From assembly GCA_001468865.1 (NCBI GenBank), contig LDIY01000001.1, forward strand, positions 1-43,767: a DNA stretch of 43,767 nucleotides. Direction: 5' to 3'. Below the pieces are notes generated by a model. It was not told where the DNA came from and ran no database searches. It was given only the letters and a program-made list of their open reading frames with translations. The stretch comes from a candidate division TM6 bacterium SOIL31. Its GTDB lineage: Bacteria > Babelota > Babeliae > Babelales > Vermiphilaceae. Every line of letters begins with the position of its first letter. Position 1 is the stretch's first letter. Positions 8,521 to 16,918 of the stretch are shown in pieces. Both the position numbers and the translations under genes were made by a program.

Positions 8521-9627
8521 ATGAGTATCAAAGCTGGCCTTGTTGGCCTTCCCAATGTTGGTAAATCAACCTTATTCAATGCGCTTACCAAATCAAGTGC
8601 ACCGATGGAAAATTACCCCTTTTGTACCATCGATCCACATGAAGCCATCACCCAAGTACCTGACCCCCGTCTTGAGCAGTTACAAAAACTCTATAATTCC
8701 GGCAAAATAATCCCCGCAACAGTGACCTTTGTGGATATTGCAGGGCTTGTTAAAGGGGCTGCTACCGGAGAAGGATTAGGAAATCAATTCTTAGGAAATA
8801 TTCGTGAAGTTGATCTTATTCTTCATGTGCTCCGCTGCTTTGAAGATGCAAATATTATCAGATCCACCGAAGTGGATCCTATTGGTGATTTTGAAATCAT
8901 CATGTCAGAACTGATGCTTAAAGATATTGAATCGATCGATAATCGTCTCCCTAAAGTTGAAAAATCACTCAAAGGCAAACTCACCGGAGCTGAACAAAAA
9001 GCACTTCACGATGAAATTGATTTACTCAAAGCCGTGCGTACTGCCTTAGAAAATGGAAAATCAACCCACGCCAGAGAATTGATTAAAAACGCACCAGTTA
9101 AAACCGTTTCATTATTAAGCATTAAAAATTTCCTTGTTATTGCAAATATTGCAGAAGGCGAATTAGAAGATAAGCAGTATCTTAACAATAAGCACTACAA
9201 AGCACTTGTTGATCATTTTGGAGAAAACATTGTTGTTCCTATAAGCGCACGCGTTGAATATGAGCTCACGCAAATGGATGCGACCGAAGCACAAGAATTC
9301 ATGAATATGTTGGGAATTTCAGAAGCAGGACTCGATAAAATCATTAAAAAAACATATGACAACCTGGGTCTTATTACATTTTTTACCTGTGGACCTAAAG
9401 AAATTCATGCATGGCCTATCCGCAAAGGTACAACTATTCGTCAAGCAGGTGGCGAAATACATTCTGATATCGAACGTGGATTTATCTGCTCAGAAACATT
9501 TAGCGTTAATGATTTAGTGAACTTAAAAACAGAAAGCGCCATTAAAACAGCAGGAAAATTGCGTATTGAAGGTCAGGGCTACTTAGTCCAGGATGGTGAT
9601 ATTGTTCATATTAGATTTAATGTGTAA
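8521..9627 (+). CDS. ychF: Ribosome-binding ATPase/GTPase YchF (OLA1 family)
   Basis: Universal P-loop NTPase that binds ribosomes and is linked to stress and translation control; it prefers ATP over GTP because its G4 motif is altered. The 368-residue length is typical. Visible are the P loop GLPNVGKST (about 8-16), ENYPFCTIDPHEA (switch region), FVDIAGLVKGA (G3), the altered G4 region LVIANIAEGEL in place of NKxD, and the C-terminal TGS domain from about GLITFFTCGPKEIHAWPIRKG to the end. No terminator is visible after the stop. Confidence 0.97.
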   Translation: MSIKAGLVGLPNVGKSTLFNALTKSSAPMENYPFCTIDPHEAITQVPDPRLEQLQKLYNSGKIIPATVTFVDIAGLVKGAATGEGLGNQFLGNIREVDLILHVLRCFEDANIIRSTEVDPIGDFEIIMSELMLKDIESIDNRLPKVEKSLKGKLTGAEQKALHDEIDLLKAVRTALENGKSTHARELIKNAPVKTVSLLSIKNFLVIANIAEGELEDKQYLNNKHYKALVDHFGENIVVPISARVEYELTQMDATEAQEFMNMLGISEAGLDKIIKKTYDNLGLITFFTCGPKEIHAWPIRKGTTIRQAGGEIHSDIERGFICSETFSVNDLVNLKTESAIKTAGKLRIEGQGYLVQDGDIVHIRFNV

Positions 9628-9722
9628 ACCGCATCCTGAGGGCCCTTTTGACATAAATAAGCGACCTTGATACACTTAAATACAAGTAGAATAATAAAGC
9701 TCAGAATCGAATAGGACCCTTT

Positions 9723-11462
9723 ATGACACTCAAAAATAGCTTTTTATCGATTAAATCGCTCTATTTAACGGGTATTATCGCCCTTTCCCCGACTACCAGC
9801 AGACCATTTGAGCTGCCACAGCAGGTCAAGAATGCTCGCGTATATACCCAACAACGTACTCAATTTGCCAAAGTCATGGCTATGGCCCTCGCTAAACATT
9901 TTTGGCAACAACACCTGCCTCACACAATAATTGAAAAAAGATTAGCTCAAATCTACGGAGATATAATATCAACACCAGAAAGTATACAAGTTGATGCAGC
10001 TGCTCTTTACGATGCAATTATTAAAAACACGGAGCTCCACATAGCACCGGAACAGTTCCTGCTGGGTGCATCATCATCTGCTTATCAAATTGAAGGTGGG
10101 TTAGATGCAACTTCCGCTGCGGCACGTTTTTATCGTGATAACGCCGGCTTACCAACAGCAGAAGACTCTATCGATTTTTATCATCGCTATAAAACTGATA
10201 TCGAACAACTTGCACAAGAACTGCACATTAATGCATACCGCATATCAATTGCATGGAATAGAATTCAACCGCAAAAAGATGTATTTGACATGGAAGCGAT
10301 CACATTCTATAAAGATGTTATTCTTACACTCCTTGCACACGGTATTAAACCCATGGTGGTATTCCACCATTATGATGTTCCCCAATGGTTTGAAGATCTT
10401 GGTGGTTTTGAATTGCAAGAAAATGGAAAATATTTCCAAGAATTTTGCTTAAAAGTTTACACCGAACTTGCAGAAGAATTGGGACATTGCTTGATATCAA
10501 TGTGTAATGCACCTGAAGGTCCTGCATTTAAAGGATATTTCACGGGAGAAGGTACACCAGGAGAAAAAAACAACCTACAAAAAACACATACCGTGATTGC
10601 AAATATGTATTACGAACTGGTTGACACTGCACTAGCAATCAAAAAACAATATCATCAGCTGAAAAAAAACAATCCTGCACTTGCATTGCAACAACCTTCA
10701 ATTGGTACGCAAATTAATATTGTATTCATTGATCCTCACGATAGCAGTCAAGAAAATTGGAAAAGTAAATTGAAAACAAATCTTGGATGCGCGATGGGTT
10801 CTTATGTGCAATCAGGCGGAACGTTTGATTTCTTAGTGAATGGTGTTTATTCCATGTATACCCCGAATGCTGATTTTATGAAAGCAGCAAAAGGTGTTAA
10901 TGTATATCGCCAACACGAAGGCGCTCACAAAGCATTTGATTGGATTGGCGTTAACGTGTATTCAAATAGATTTATGAATGGCTTTGAACAAATCACCGGC
11001 GACAAACTTATTGAAACAGATGAAGAACGCTATACCGATAATCCTAATTATCGTAACTACCCAGAAGGTATTTACCGCGCGGTTCAAATAATTGCTGAAA
11101 AAGTTGCTCTACCTTTAGGCAAAAAACGCAATAAAAACGGCAACCCGCTTCCTATTATTGTCACCGAAAATGGTATTGCAACACGCGATGATGCAAAACG
11201 CACACGCTATTTCCAACGAGCAATTGCAACCATCACGCAATTGATTACAGAAGGATATCCGGTTATTGGTTACTTGCCATGGACATCGCATGATAATTAT
11301 GAATGGCCTACGCACGATAATCCTCAAGGATTCAATTCAAAGAATTATGGTTTCTTTGCCGTAAACTTTGATAAAAATTCTCCGGATTATATGAAAAGAA
11401 CACTCAAAGATGGTTCGCGATATTACGCGAATTTTAATGAAACATTTTTCACCATAACGTAA
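9723..11462 (+). CDS. GH1 (beta-glucosidase superfamily) protein 1, acid/base Glu replaced
   Basis: GH1 enzymes are retaining beta-glycosidases with a TIM barrel. The 110-residue N-terminal extension starts with a hydrophobic, signal-like segment; the barrel begins near EQFLLGASSSAYQIEGGLD (110-128). The glycone residue Gln122 is present, as are HHYDVPQW (215-222), the nucleophile in IIVTENG (Glu482) and the DNYEWP loop. The acid/base motif, normally N-E-P, reads CNAPEG (261-266). The catalytic Glu is thus Ala263, and a Glu appears two residues later (265) where Trp is usual. The enzyme may use a shifted acid, act like acid/base-lacking myrosinases, or be inactive. It is followed by a terminator and by a related gene. 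Confidence 0.88.
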   Translation: MTLKNSFLSIKSLYLTGIIALSPTTSRPFELPQQVKNARVYTQQRTQFAKVMAMALAKHFWQQHLPHTIIEKRLAQIYGDIISTPESIQVDAAALYDAIIKNTELHIAPEQFLLGASSSAYQIEGGLDATSAAARFYRDNAGLPTAEDSIDFYHRYKTDIEQLAQELHINAYRISIAWNRIQPQKDVFDMEAITFYKDVILTLLAHGIKPMVVFHHYDVPQWFEDLGGFELQENGKYFQEFCLKVYTELAEELGHCLISMCNAPEGPAFKGYFTGEGTPGEKNNLQKTHTVIANMYYELVDTALAIKKQYHQLKKNNPALALQQPSIGTQINIVFIDPHDSSQENWKSKLKTNLGCAMGSYVQSGGTFDFLVNGVYSMYTPNADFMKAAKGVNVYRQHEGAHKAFDWIGVNVYSNRFMNGFEQITGDKLIETDEERYTDNPNYRNYPEGIYRAVQIIAEKVALPLGKKRNKNGNPLPIIVTENGIATRDDAKRTRYFQRAIATITQLITEGYPVIGYLPWTSHDNYEWPTHDNPQGFNSKNYGFFAVNFDKNSPDYMKRTLKDGSRYYANFNETFFTIT

Positions 11463-11477
11463 GTTTTTGTAATTATT

Positions 11478-11517
11478 AAAAAGCGCTGATTTCAAAAATC
11501 GGCGCTTTTTCTTTTTC
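11478..11517 (+). terminator. Rho-independent terminator
   Basis: An 11-bp stem with one G-U pair (AAGCGCTGATT 11481-11491 with AATCGGCGCTT 11497-11507) is followed by TTTCTTTTTC. It separates the first and second GH1-like genes. Confidence 0.88.
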
Positions 11518-11550
11518 TAAAAATACTTATTTCCCAAATCCCTTCTCTCC

Positions 11551-11580
11551 TTGATTTTCAAAAAATTCAACTTGTATATT
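11551..11580 (+). promoter_or_regulatory. Possible sigma-70 promoter for the second GH1-like gene
   Basis: TTGATT (11551-11556) and TATATT (11575-11580) are 18 bases apart, in the gap between the terminator at 11478-11517 and the gene start at 11617. Confidence 0.5.
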
Positions 11581-11616
11581 AAGCATTAGGTGGTTAAAAA
11601 CACGAAGGGAAAAAGA

Positions 11617-13254
11617 ATGTCTTTAAAAAATAGGTATTTATTTATCGCACTATTATTTTCCATGAGTAGTTTGATTCCCTCTCAACCCCTTTTATCTCCA
11701 TCATGGACAGAATGGCTATGGAGCTTTTTTATAACTTCTCCCGAAAAATCATCCTTTCAAAAAGCCATTGCAACATCCAAAGCGCGTGGCGAAGCGCTTA
11801 ATCTATACGATTTTTTCACCCAAAAAGAAACTTCCGATTCTTTAAAAGAACCAGAAAAAGCTGCTCGTAAATTTAAACAGGCAATCAAACGGGCCGCCGA
11901 TAAAAATGATAGTATGAAGCGGTTTAAAGATCATCCTGAAAAATTTCTTTTTGGAGTTTCATCATCTTCATATCAATATGAAGGGGGACTTGATAGCAAT
12001 AATGCAAACGCCATTTTTTACTCAAAAAACAATCTTGCTGTTGCTGGCGATGCGATAGATTTCTGGAACAAATATAAAACTGATATTCAAGATATGAAAG
12101 CGCAACTGGGTATAAACAGCTTTCGTCTTTCAATTGCCTGGGAACGAGTGCAGCCCCATCAAGACGCATGGGATTTATCCATGCTCAATAAATATGTCGA
12201 TATTATAAAAACCTTAAAAGAAAATGGTATCGAGCCCATTGTTGTGCTCCACCATTACACAATCCCCCAATGGTTTGCAGAAATCGATGGATTTGAAAAA
12301 GCAGAAAATATATCCTATTTTGTTGAATTTGCAAAAAAAATGTATGAGGCATTGCAGGAACATGTTACTTACTGGTCCACCTTTAATGCAATTGAAGGAT
12401 ACGCATTTAAAGGATATTACAAACTTGATGGACCTCCAGGAGACCCCAAGAAAAAAAGCCTTTTTATGACAGAAAAAGTTATGTACAACATGCTCAAAGC
12501 TCATCAACAATGCTATGATGCTATTAAAAAACTATACAAAGAAAAGTATCACAATAATCAGAATGTTCCCGTTCCACAAATTGGTATTCAAAAAAACATC
12601 GTTCTTTTTGACCCTTTTCAAAATGAAACAACCAACTTCTGTGAAAAATATGGATCAAAATTTATTTGTAGTTTTTCATCGCTCCTTAATAACACTATAT
12701 TCTTTAAATTCTTTAAACCACCAGTACCAAGTTGGTTAATTCGTTATTTTAATCTTTCAAAACTCGATTGGATTGGTCTTAATATTTATTCCAATATGTT
12801 AATGTTATATGCTGCACCACAAAAAGAAACGCTCGAAGAAAGACAAACGGAAAATCTTAATTACCGCAATTATCCTGAAGGAATTTATCGAGCAGTAAAA
12901 ATAATTTATGATGGCATTGCACGCCCGCTCAATATTCCTATCATTATTACGGAAAACGGCATTGCTACAAAAAATGATCTTTCTGGAAATGAAAAACGCA
13001 CTCGCTTTTTTCAGCGAGCACTGTATACCATCAGAAAACTTATTGAAGAAGGTTATCCCATTATTGGTTATACCCCCTGGGCATCGCATGATAATTATGA
13101 ATGGCCATCGAAAGAGCAACCAAATCCTTATAACAGACCGTACGGTATGTTTGCAGTCAATTTTGATACAAGCTCACCGCACTATTTAGAGCGTACGCTT
13201 AAAAAAGGAGCTGAATATTACCGTGATTTCATCTCAACATATTTTGGAAAATAA
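11617..13254 (+). CDS. GH1 (beta-glucosidase superfamily) protein 2, acid/base Glu replaced
   Basis: Close paralogue of the previous GH1-like gene (545 aa). The start at 11617 has GAAGGGA seven bases upstream; an earlier GTG at 11590 has no such site. A signal-like N terminus (MSLKNRYLFIALLFSMSSLIPS) and an extension of about 105 residues precede the barrel, which starts near KFLFGVSSSSYQYEGGLD. HHYTIPQW, the nucleophile in IIITENG (Glu446) and the DNYEWP loop are kept. The acid/base motif reads FNAIEG: Ala258 replaces the catalytic Glu and Glu260 stands two residues later, exactly as in the neighbour. This shared change argues for an ancestral and selected substitution rather than decay. Substrate unknown. 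Confidence 0.88.
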   Translation: MSLKNRYLFIALLFSMSSLIPSQPLLSPSWTEWLWSFFITSPEKSSFQKAIATSKARGEALNLYDFFTQKETSDSLKEPEKAARKFKQAIKRAADKNDSMKRFKDHPEKFLFGVSSSSYQYEGGLDSNNANAIFYSKNNLAVAGDAIDFWNKYKTDIQDMKAQLGINSFRLSIAWERVQPHQDAWDLSMLNKYVDIIKTLKENGIEPIVVLHHYTIPQWFAEIDGFEKAENISYFVEFAKKMYEALQEHVTYWSTFNAIEGYAFKGYYKLDGPPGDPKKKSLFMTEKVMYNMLKAHQQCYDAIKKLYKEKYHNNQNVPVPQIGIQKNIVLFDPFQNETTNFCEKYGSKFICSFSSLLNNTIFFKFFKPPVPSWLIRYFNLSKLDWIGLNIYSNMLMLYAAPQKETLEERQTENLNYRNYPEGIYRAVKIIYDGIARPLNIPIIITENGIATKNDLSGNEKRTRFFQRALYTIRKLIEEGYPIIGYTPWASHDNYEWPSKEQPNPYNRPYGMFAVNFDTSSPHYLERTLKKGAEYYRDFISTYFGK

Positions 13255-13384
13255 AATTTAGGAACAGAACAGCGAATTAATTTTCAGATAAGTTCTCAAT
13301 AAAAATCTGCGGCTAAAAATTCTAAATTATTAAAAAGGAATTATACTGTAAAAGATACAATACAATTCAGCCGGAGGTAACCCC

Positions 13385-14761
13385 ATGAAGCACACATTCA
13401 AAGCATTATTTTACTGTATAATGACTTTTCTTACTTATCTTCCCCTTTTTCCTACCACCTACTGGAAGTGGCAAGATATTAATCTGAATACTCCGCAATT
13501 TCCTGCCTCATTTGAATGGGGAGTTACCACGCTTGCATATGAAACGGAAGGATATGCAAAAACAAGCACCTGGTATGCGTGGGAAAATCAGACCAATTTA
13601 CAAGGAAAACAATTTACTCAAACGCGTTCTGGCAATGGTATTGCACAAGCACAACATTATAAAGAAGATGTGAAACTGATGAAAGAAATGGGTATAACTA
13701 CCTATTGCTTTTCTCTTGATTGGAGCAGAATTGAACCTGAACAAGGCAAATTTGATGAAACCATGTTGCACTATTACACAGATCTTTGTGATGAACTTAT
13801 CAAAAACAATATTACTATCACTGCCATTTTAAAAGATTATTGCGATCCACTCTGGTGGGGATACATTGGTGGATTTGAACATGAAAAAAACATTCCCCTT
13901 TTTGAACGTTACTGCTTAAAAATGTATGAAGTTTTGGGAACAAAAGTAGATCGATGGATCACTTTTTGGGCACCAGAAAATTACGCAGTCCTTGGATATC
14001 TTATCGGAAGCACTCCTCCTGGGATACGCCATCTCCATCGTGCAGCAACGGTACTTAAGAATGAATTTGAAGCACATGTGCGAGTGTATAAAGGTATTAA
14101 AGCAGCACCCCATGGCAATACAAGTCGTATTGGAATCATTAAACATGTTCACCTGTTAGAACCATGGCACATTTGGGATCGAGCAAGTTGTTATGTTGCA
14201 AACATGCTTACTAATGAATCTTTTTATACTTTCTTTACAACCGGCATGTTTAACGTAAGAGTTCCGTTGCCGGGTAAAGTTGGCGCATGGGTTAATCACG
14301 TAAATGCATTTGCACCAAAATCAGTTGATTTTATCGGTATCAATTATTATAGTCATGGCTATATGAAAAATCTTTTTAATCATATTGCCAACCCGAGCGA
14401 AATTCCTACCGATGTGACAGGAATTACGGTGTATCCTGAAGGATTATATTTGGCAATAAAGGAAGTTTCAGAAAAAATGGCAAAAAAATTGAATATTCCC
14501 ATGATCATCACGCAAAATGGCGTTGCTACCCGTGATGAAAGTATCAGGGATCTATTTATTAAGCGTCATATTTATGCACTGCATAAAGCAAAAACAGAAG
14601 GCCATAACGTTGAAGGATATTATTATTATAGTTTTCTGGATGGTTTTTCGTGGGGTAGCTACGATACGCAATTCGGTCTTTTCTCGGTAGACCGCACAAC
14701 CATGAAGCGCAAACAAAAAAGTGGTGCTCAACCCTATCTTGATACCATAAAAAAAAGATAA
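13385..14761 (+). CDS. GH1-like protein 3, both catalytic Glu replaced; likely pseudoenzyme
   Basis: Divergent GH1 relative (458 aa) without the long N-terminal extension of the other two; GGAGG lies seven bases before the ATG, and a signal-like segment (MKHTFKALFYCIMTFLTYLPLFPTT) follows. The barrel is recognisable from FEWGVTTLAYETEGYAKT through LDWSRIEPEQGKFDE to FLDGFSWGSYDTQFGLF. Every key catalytic position differs from the family: glycone Gln is Glu53, the HW/HY motif is KDYCDP, the acid/base motif reads FWAPEN (Ala196, with Glu198 two residues on), the nucleophile motif is IITQNG (Gln377 for Glu), and the DNFEW loop is DGFSW. The frame is intact over its full length, so it is not a decaying gene. 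A binding role or a new chemistry is possible. Confidence 0.85.
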   Translation: MKHTFKALFYCIMTFLTYLPLFPTTYWKWQDINLNTPQFPASFEWGVTTLAYETEGYAKTSTWYAWENQTNLQGKQFTQTRSGNGIAQAQHYKEDVKLMKEMGITTYCFSLDWSRIEPEQGKFDETMLHYYTDLCDELIKNNITITAILKDYCDPLWWGYIGGFEHEKNIPLFERYCLKMYEVLGTKVDRWITFWAPENYAVLGYLIGSTPPGIRHLHRAATVLKNEFEAHVRVYKGIKAAPHGNTSRIGIIKHVHLLEPWHIWDRASCYVANMLTNESFYTFFTTGMFNVRVPLPGKVGAWVNHVNAFAPKSVDFIGINYYSHGYMKNLFNHIANPSEIPTDVTGITVYPEGLYLAIKEVSEKMAKKLNIPMIITQNGVATRDESIRDLFIKRHIYALHKAKTEGHNVEGYYYYSFLDGFSWGSYDTQFGLFSVDRTTMKRKQKSGAQPYLDTIKKR

Positions 14762-14775
14762 TAATTACAAAGGCA

Positions 14776-14805
14776 TTAAGGCCCTCATTAGAGGGCCTTT
14801 TTTTC
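14776..14805 (+). terminator. Rho-independent terminator
   Basis: A 9-bp perfect stem (AAGGCCCTC 14778-14786 with GAGGGCCTT 14791-14799) with an ATTA loop runs into a T tract. It ends the GH1-like cluster. Confidence 0.93.
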
Positions 14806-14833
14806 GGCGTTTTTAAATTATTAGGGGAGATGA

Positions 14834-15709
14834 ATGAAGCTTTTCAGCGTCTTAATCAGCTGTGCAACAATCTACGCACACGCTGCCATGCATACACGCA
14901 CCATAGAATTGCAAAAAAAACTACAGCACATACCAGATTATATTGTTAATCCTATCATAGGCGGTGTCAGTGCGGCCGCGTCCATGTTTGTCTACACGCC
15001 ATTGGGCAGTTATTGCCAAAATCGTCATATCCAAGGGCTTCCTATTGAATTGAAAAAACCGCATCACTGGTGGAGAGGATATCGTACCATTGCCGCTAAC
15101 AACATGTACGTAATTGCCATACAAAATGCCATTTACCGATCTTTAATAACTAAAATGAATTCCGCAAACCACACCCTAGCTTCATGGAACACTATCTTTG
15201 CTGCAAGTATCGCAGGTGGAGTTTCTGGTCCTGTTAACAGCGTGTCCCAACTGATTACTTTACATCAGCAAAACACCGGTTCATCTATCATCAATACCAT
15301 TAATAGTTTCCCGGATACCTATAAAAGTTTACATCGAGGAACACTACCTGCTATTTATCGAGGAATGCTTTTTGCCAACACTTATATCAATTGCTTACCG
15401 TTCATAAAAAAACGAATCAATGAACATTGTGCCAATAATGCGGTAGTTGTTATCGTAAGCGCATTAATTTCAGCTGCATTTGCAACAGCAACCACGCAAC
15501 CGTTTCAAGTTGTTATTACTAAATTGCACGCAGATATTGAAAAAAAACAGTTTAAAGGACCGCGCGATGCTTTTAGAAAAACCATATCTCAAGGTGGAAT
15601 AAAAGCATTATATGCAGGAGGTTTATATCGAACGATAGGAAACATACTTGCTATACCAACACTCAATTATATACAGAAAAAACTTTATAAATTAAAAAAT
15701 CCATGTTAG
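14834..15709 (+). CDS. Mitochondrial carrier family-like protein (291 aa)
   Basis: Mitochondrial carriers move metabolites or nucleotides across membranes and are almost confined to eukaryotes. The 291-residue length and three tandem units of about 90-100 residues fit the family. Each unit has a proline-kinked odd helix (Pro56 in VYTPLGSYCQNR, Pro133 in SGPVNSVSQL, Pro223 in TTQPFQVVITK) and a later aromatic-Arg-Gly type motif (WWRG 79-82, IYRG 174-177, LYAGGLYR 259-266). The acidic and basic residues of the PxD/ExxK/R gate are missing in all three units. The N terminus (MKLFSVLISCATIYAHA) resembles a signal peptide, giving a possible export route. AGGGGAG stands upstream. The gene ends 30 bases before the GH3 gene and probably shares its transcript. 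The transported substrate cannot be told. Confidence 0.78.
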   Translation: MKLFSVLISCATIYAHAAMHTRTIELQKKLQHIPDYIVNPIIGGVSAAASMFVYTPLGSYCQNRHIQGLPIELKKPHHWWRGYRTIAANNMYVIAIQNAIYRSLITKMNSANHTLASWNTIFAASIAGGVSGPVNSVSQLITLHQQNTGSSIINTINSFPDTYKSLHRGTLPAIYRGMLFANTYINCLPFIKKRINEHCANNAVVVIVSALISAAFATATTQPFQVVITKLHADIEKKQFKGPRDAFRKTISQGGIKALYAGGLYRTIGNILAIPTLNYIQKKLYKLKNPC

Positions 15710-15739
15710 AAACACAGATAAAAGTAACCAAGGAGACTC

Positions 15740-16918
15740 ATGAATAGAACTTATGCTCTTATTCTTTATCTTTGTTATGCATCTTTCTGCTCCGCACAAA
15801 CATCTTTTGACATCAATACCCTCACTCTCGAAGAAAAAATTGGCCAACTTTTTATGGTTGCCGCTGTTGCTGATGAAGAAATTGCTAAAGAATTCTTAGC
15901 AAAAAAACCATATCGCCTCGATAAAGAATATATTGAACAACTCATCGCGAACTATCATATTGGTGGCATTATCTTTTTAGGCAAAAGTGATTATGCAAAA
16001 CAAATTGAACGAACGAAACATTTTCAAAATCTATCAAACATTCCATTATTGATCGGACAAGATTTAGAACCAGGTAGAATTGGAAAAGCACGCTTGCCTG
16101 AATTATTTAGTTTTCCAAGTAACCAAGAAATCGGCAATCTCAACGATGTAAAATATACCTATTCCATCGGTCGTGCTATCGGCGGATTGTGCCGTAACTT
16201 AGGCGTGCATATTAATTTTGCACCCGTTGCAGATGTTAATAACAACCCCAAAAATCCTGTCATCAATGATCGTTCTTTTGGCGATAACCCGATACTTGTT
16301 ACTGAACATGCAATTGAATTCGCGCAAGGACTTACGGATATGGGCATTATTGCATGCGCAAAACATTTTCCGGGACATGGGGATACGGATGTTGATTCTC
16401 ACTATGATTTACCATTAATTCCTCACGATAAAAATCGGTTACACGCCATGGAACTTGCTCCGTTTAAAGCATTAATTGCACACAACATCCCGGCAATCAT
16501 GGTTGGACATCTTGAAGTTCCTGCTTTTGAACCCCAAAAAAAGTTACCATCAAGTTTATCAAAAAAAATTGTCACCGATCTTTTACGAAAAGAACTTGGA
16601 TTTAACGGTCTCATCATCACTGATAGTTTACATATGTATGGCGTAACAAAATATTTTAATACTGGTGAATATGAACTTTATGGATTACTCGCAGGCAATG
16701 ATATATTGTTGTGCCCTTTTGATGTTCCTGCTGGCGTTACTGCAATAAAACAAGCATTGCATGATGAACTCATCACGGAAAAAGAAATAGATGAACATGT
16801 CGAAAGAATATTAAATATCAAAAAAAAGGTATGTCCATCAAGGCAATCTTCCTGCACCGACACCTCAGATCGCATCCCCACAGAAAAATTGACCGCTACA
16901 TGGAATATATATCGCTAA
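15740..16918 (+). CDS. Exported NagZ-like beta-N-acetylhexosaminidase (GH3)
   Basis: Probably removes N-acetylglucosamine from peptidoglycan fragments or chitin-like oligomers. A clear signal peptide (MNRTYALILYLCYASFCSA) is followed by a GH3 TIM barrel: IGQLFMV near 35, GGIIFLG, LLIGQDLEPGRI, NLGVHINFAPVADVN, the NagZ catalytic loop KHFPGHGDTDVDSH (208-221, which carries the His general acid/base), and LIITDSLHM with nucleophile Asp295. Unlike cytosolic proteobacterial NagZ, this one should be exported. EGD to EPG in the substrate region (107-112) is a small variation. GGAG precedes the start. The stop codon overlaps the stop of the convergent minus-strand gene by four bases. Confidence 0.93.
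   Translation: MNRTYALILYLCYASFCSAQTSFDINTLTLEEKIGQLFMVAAVADEEIAKEFLAKKPYRLDKEYIEQLIANYHIGGIIFLGKSDYAKQIERTKHFQNLSNIPLLIGQDLEPGRIGKARLPELFSFPSNQEIGNLNDVKYTYSIGRAIGGLCRNLGVHINFAPVADVNNNPKNPVINDRSFGDNPILVTEHAIEFAQGLTDMGIIACAKHFPGHGDTDVDSHYDLPLIPHDKNRLHAMELAPFKALIAHNIPAIMVGHLEVPAFEPQKKLPSSLSKKIVTDLLRKELGFNGLIITDSLHMYGVTKYFNTGEYELYGLLAGNDILLCPFDVPAGVTAIKQALHDELITEKEIDEHVERILNIKKKVCPSRQSSCTDTSDRIPTEKLTATWNIYR

Noticed and set aside
12214-13189. Several 80-104-codon frames inside GH1-like gene 2
   Set aside because: Shadows of the coding frame; amino acid content is not protein-like.
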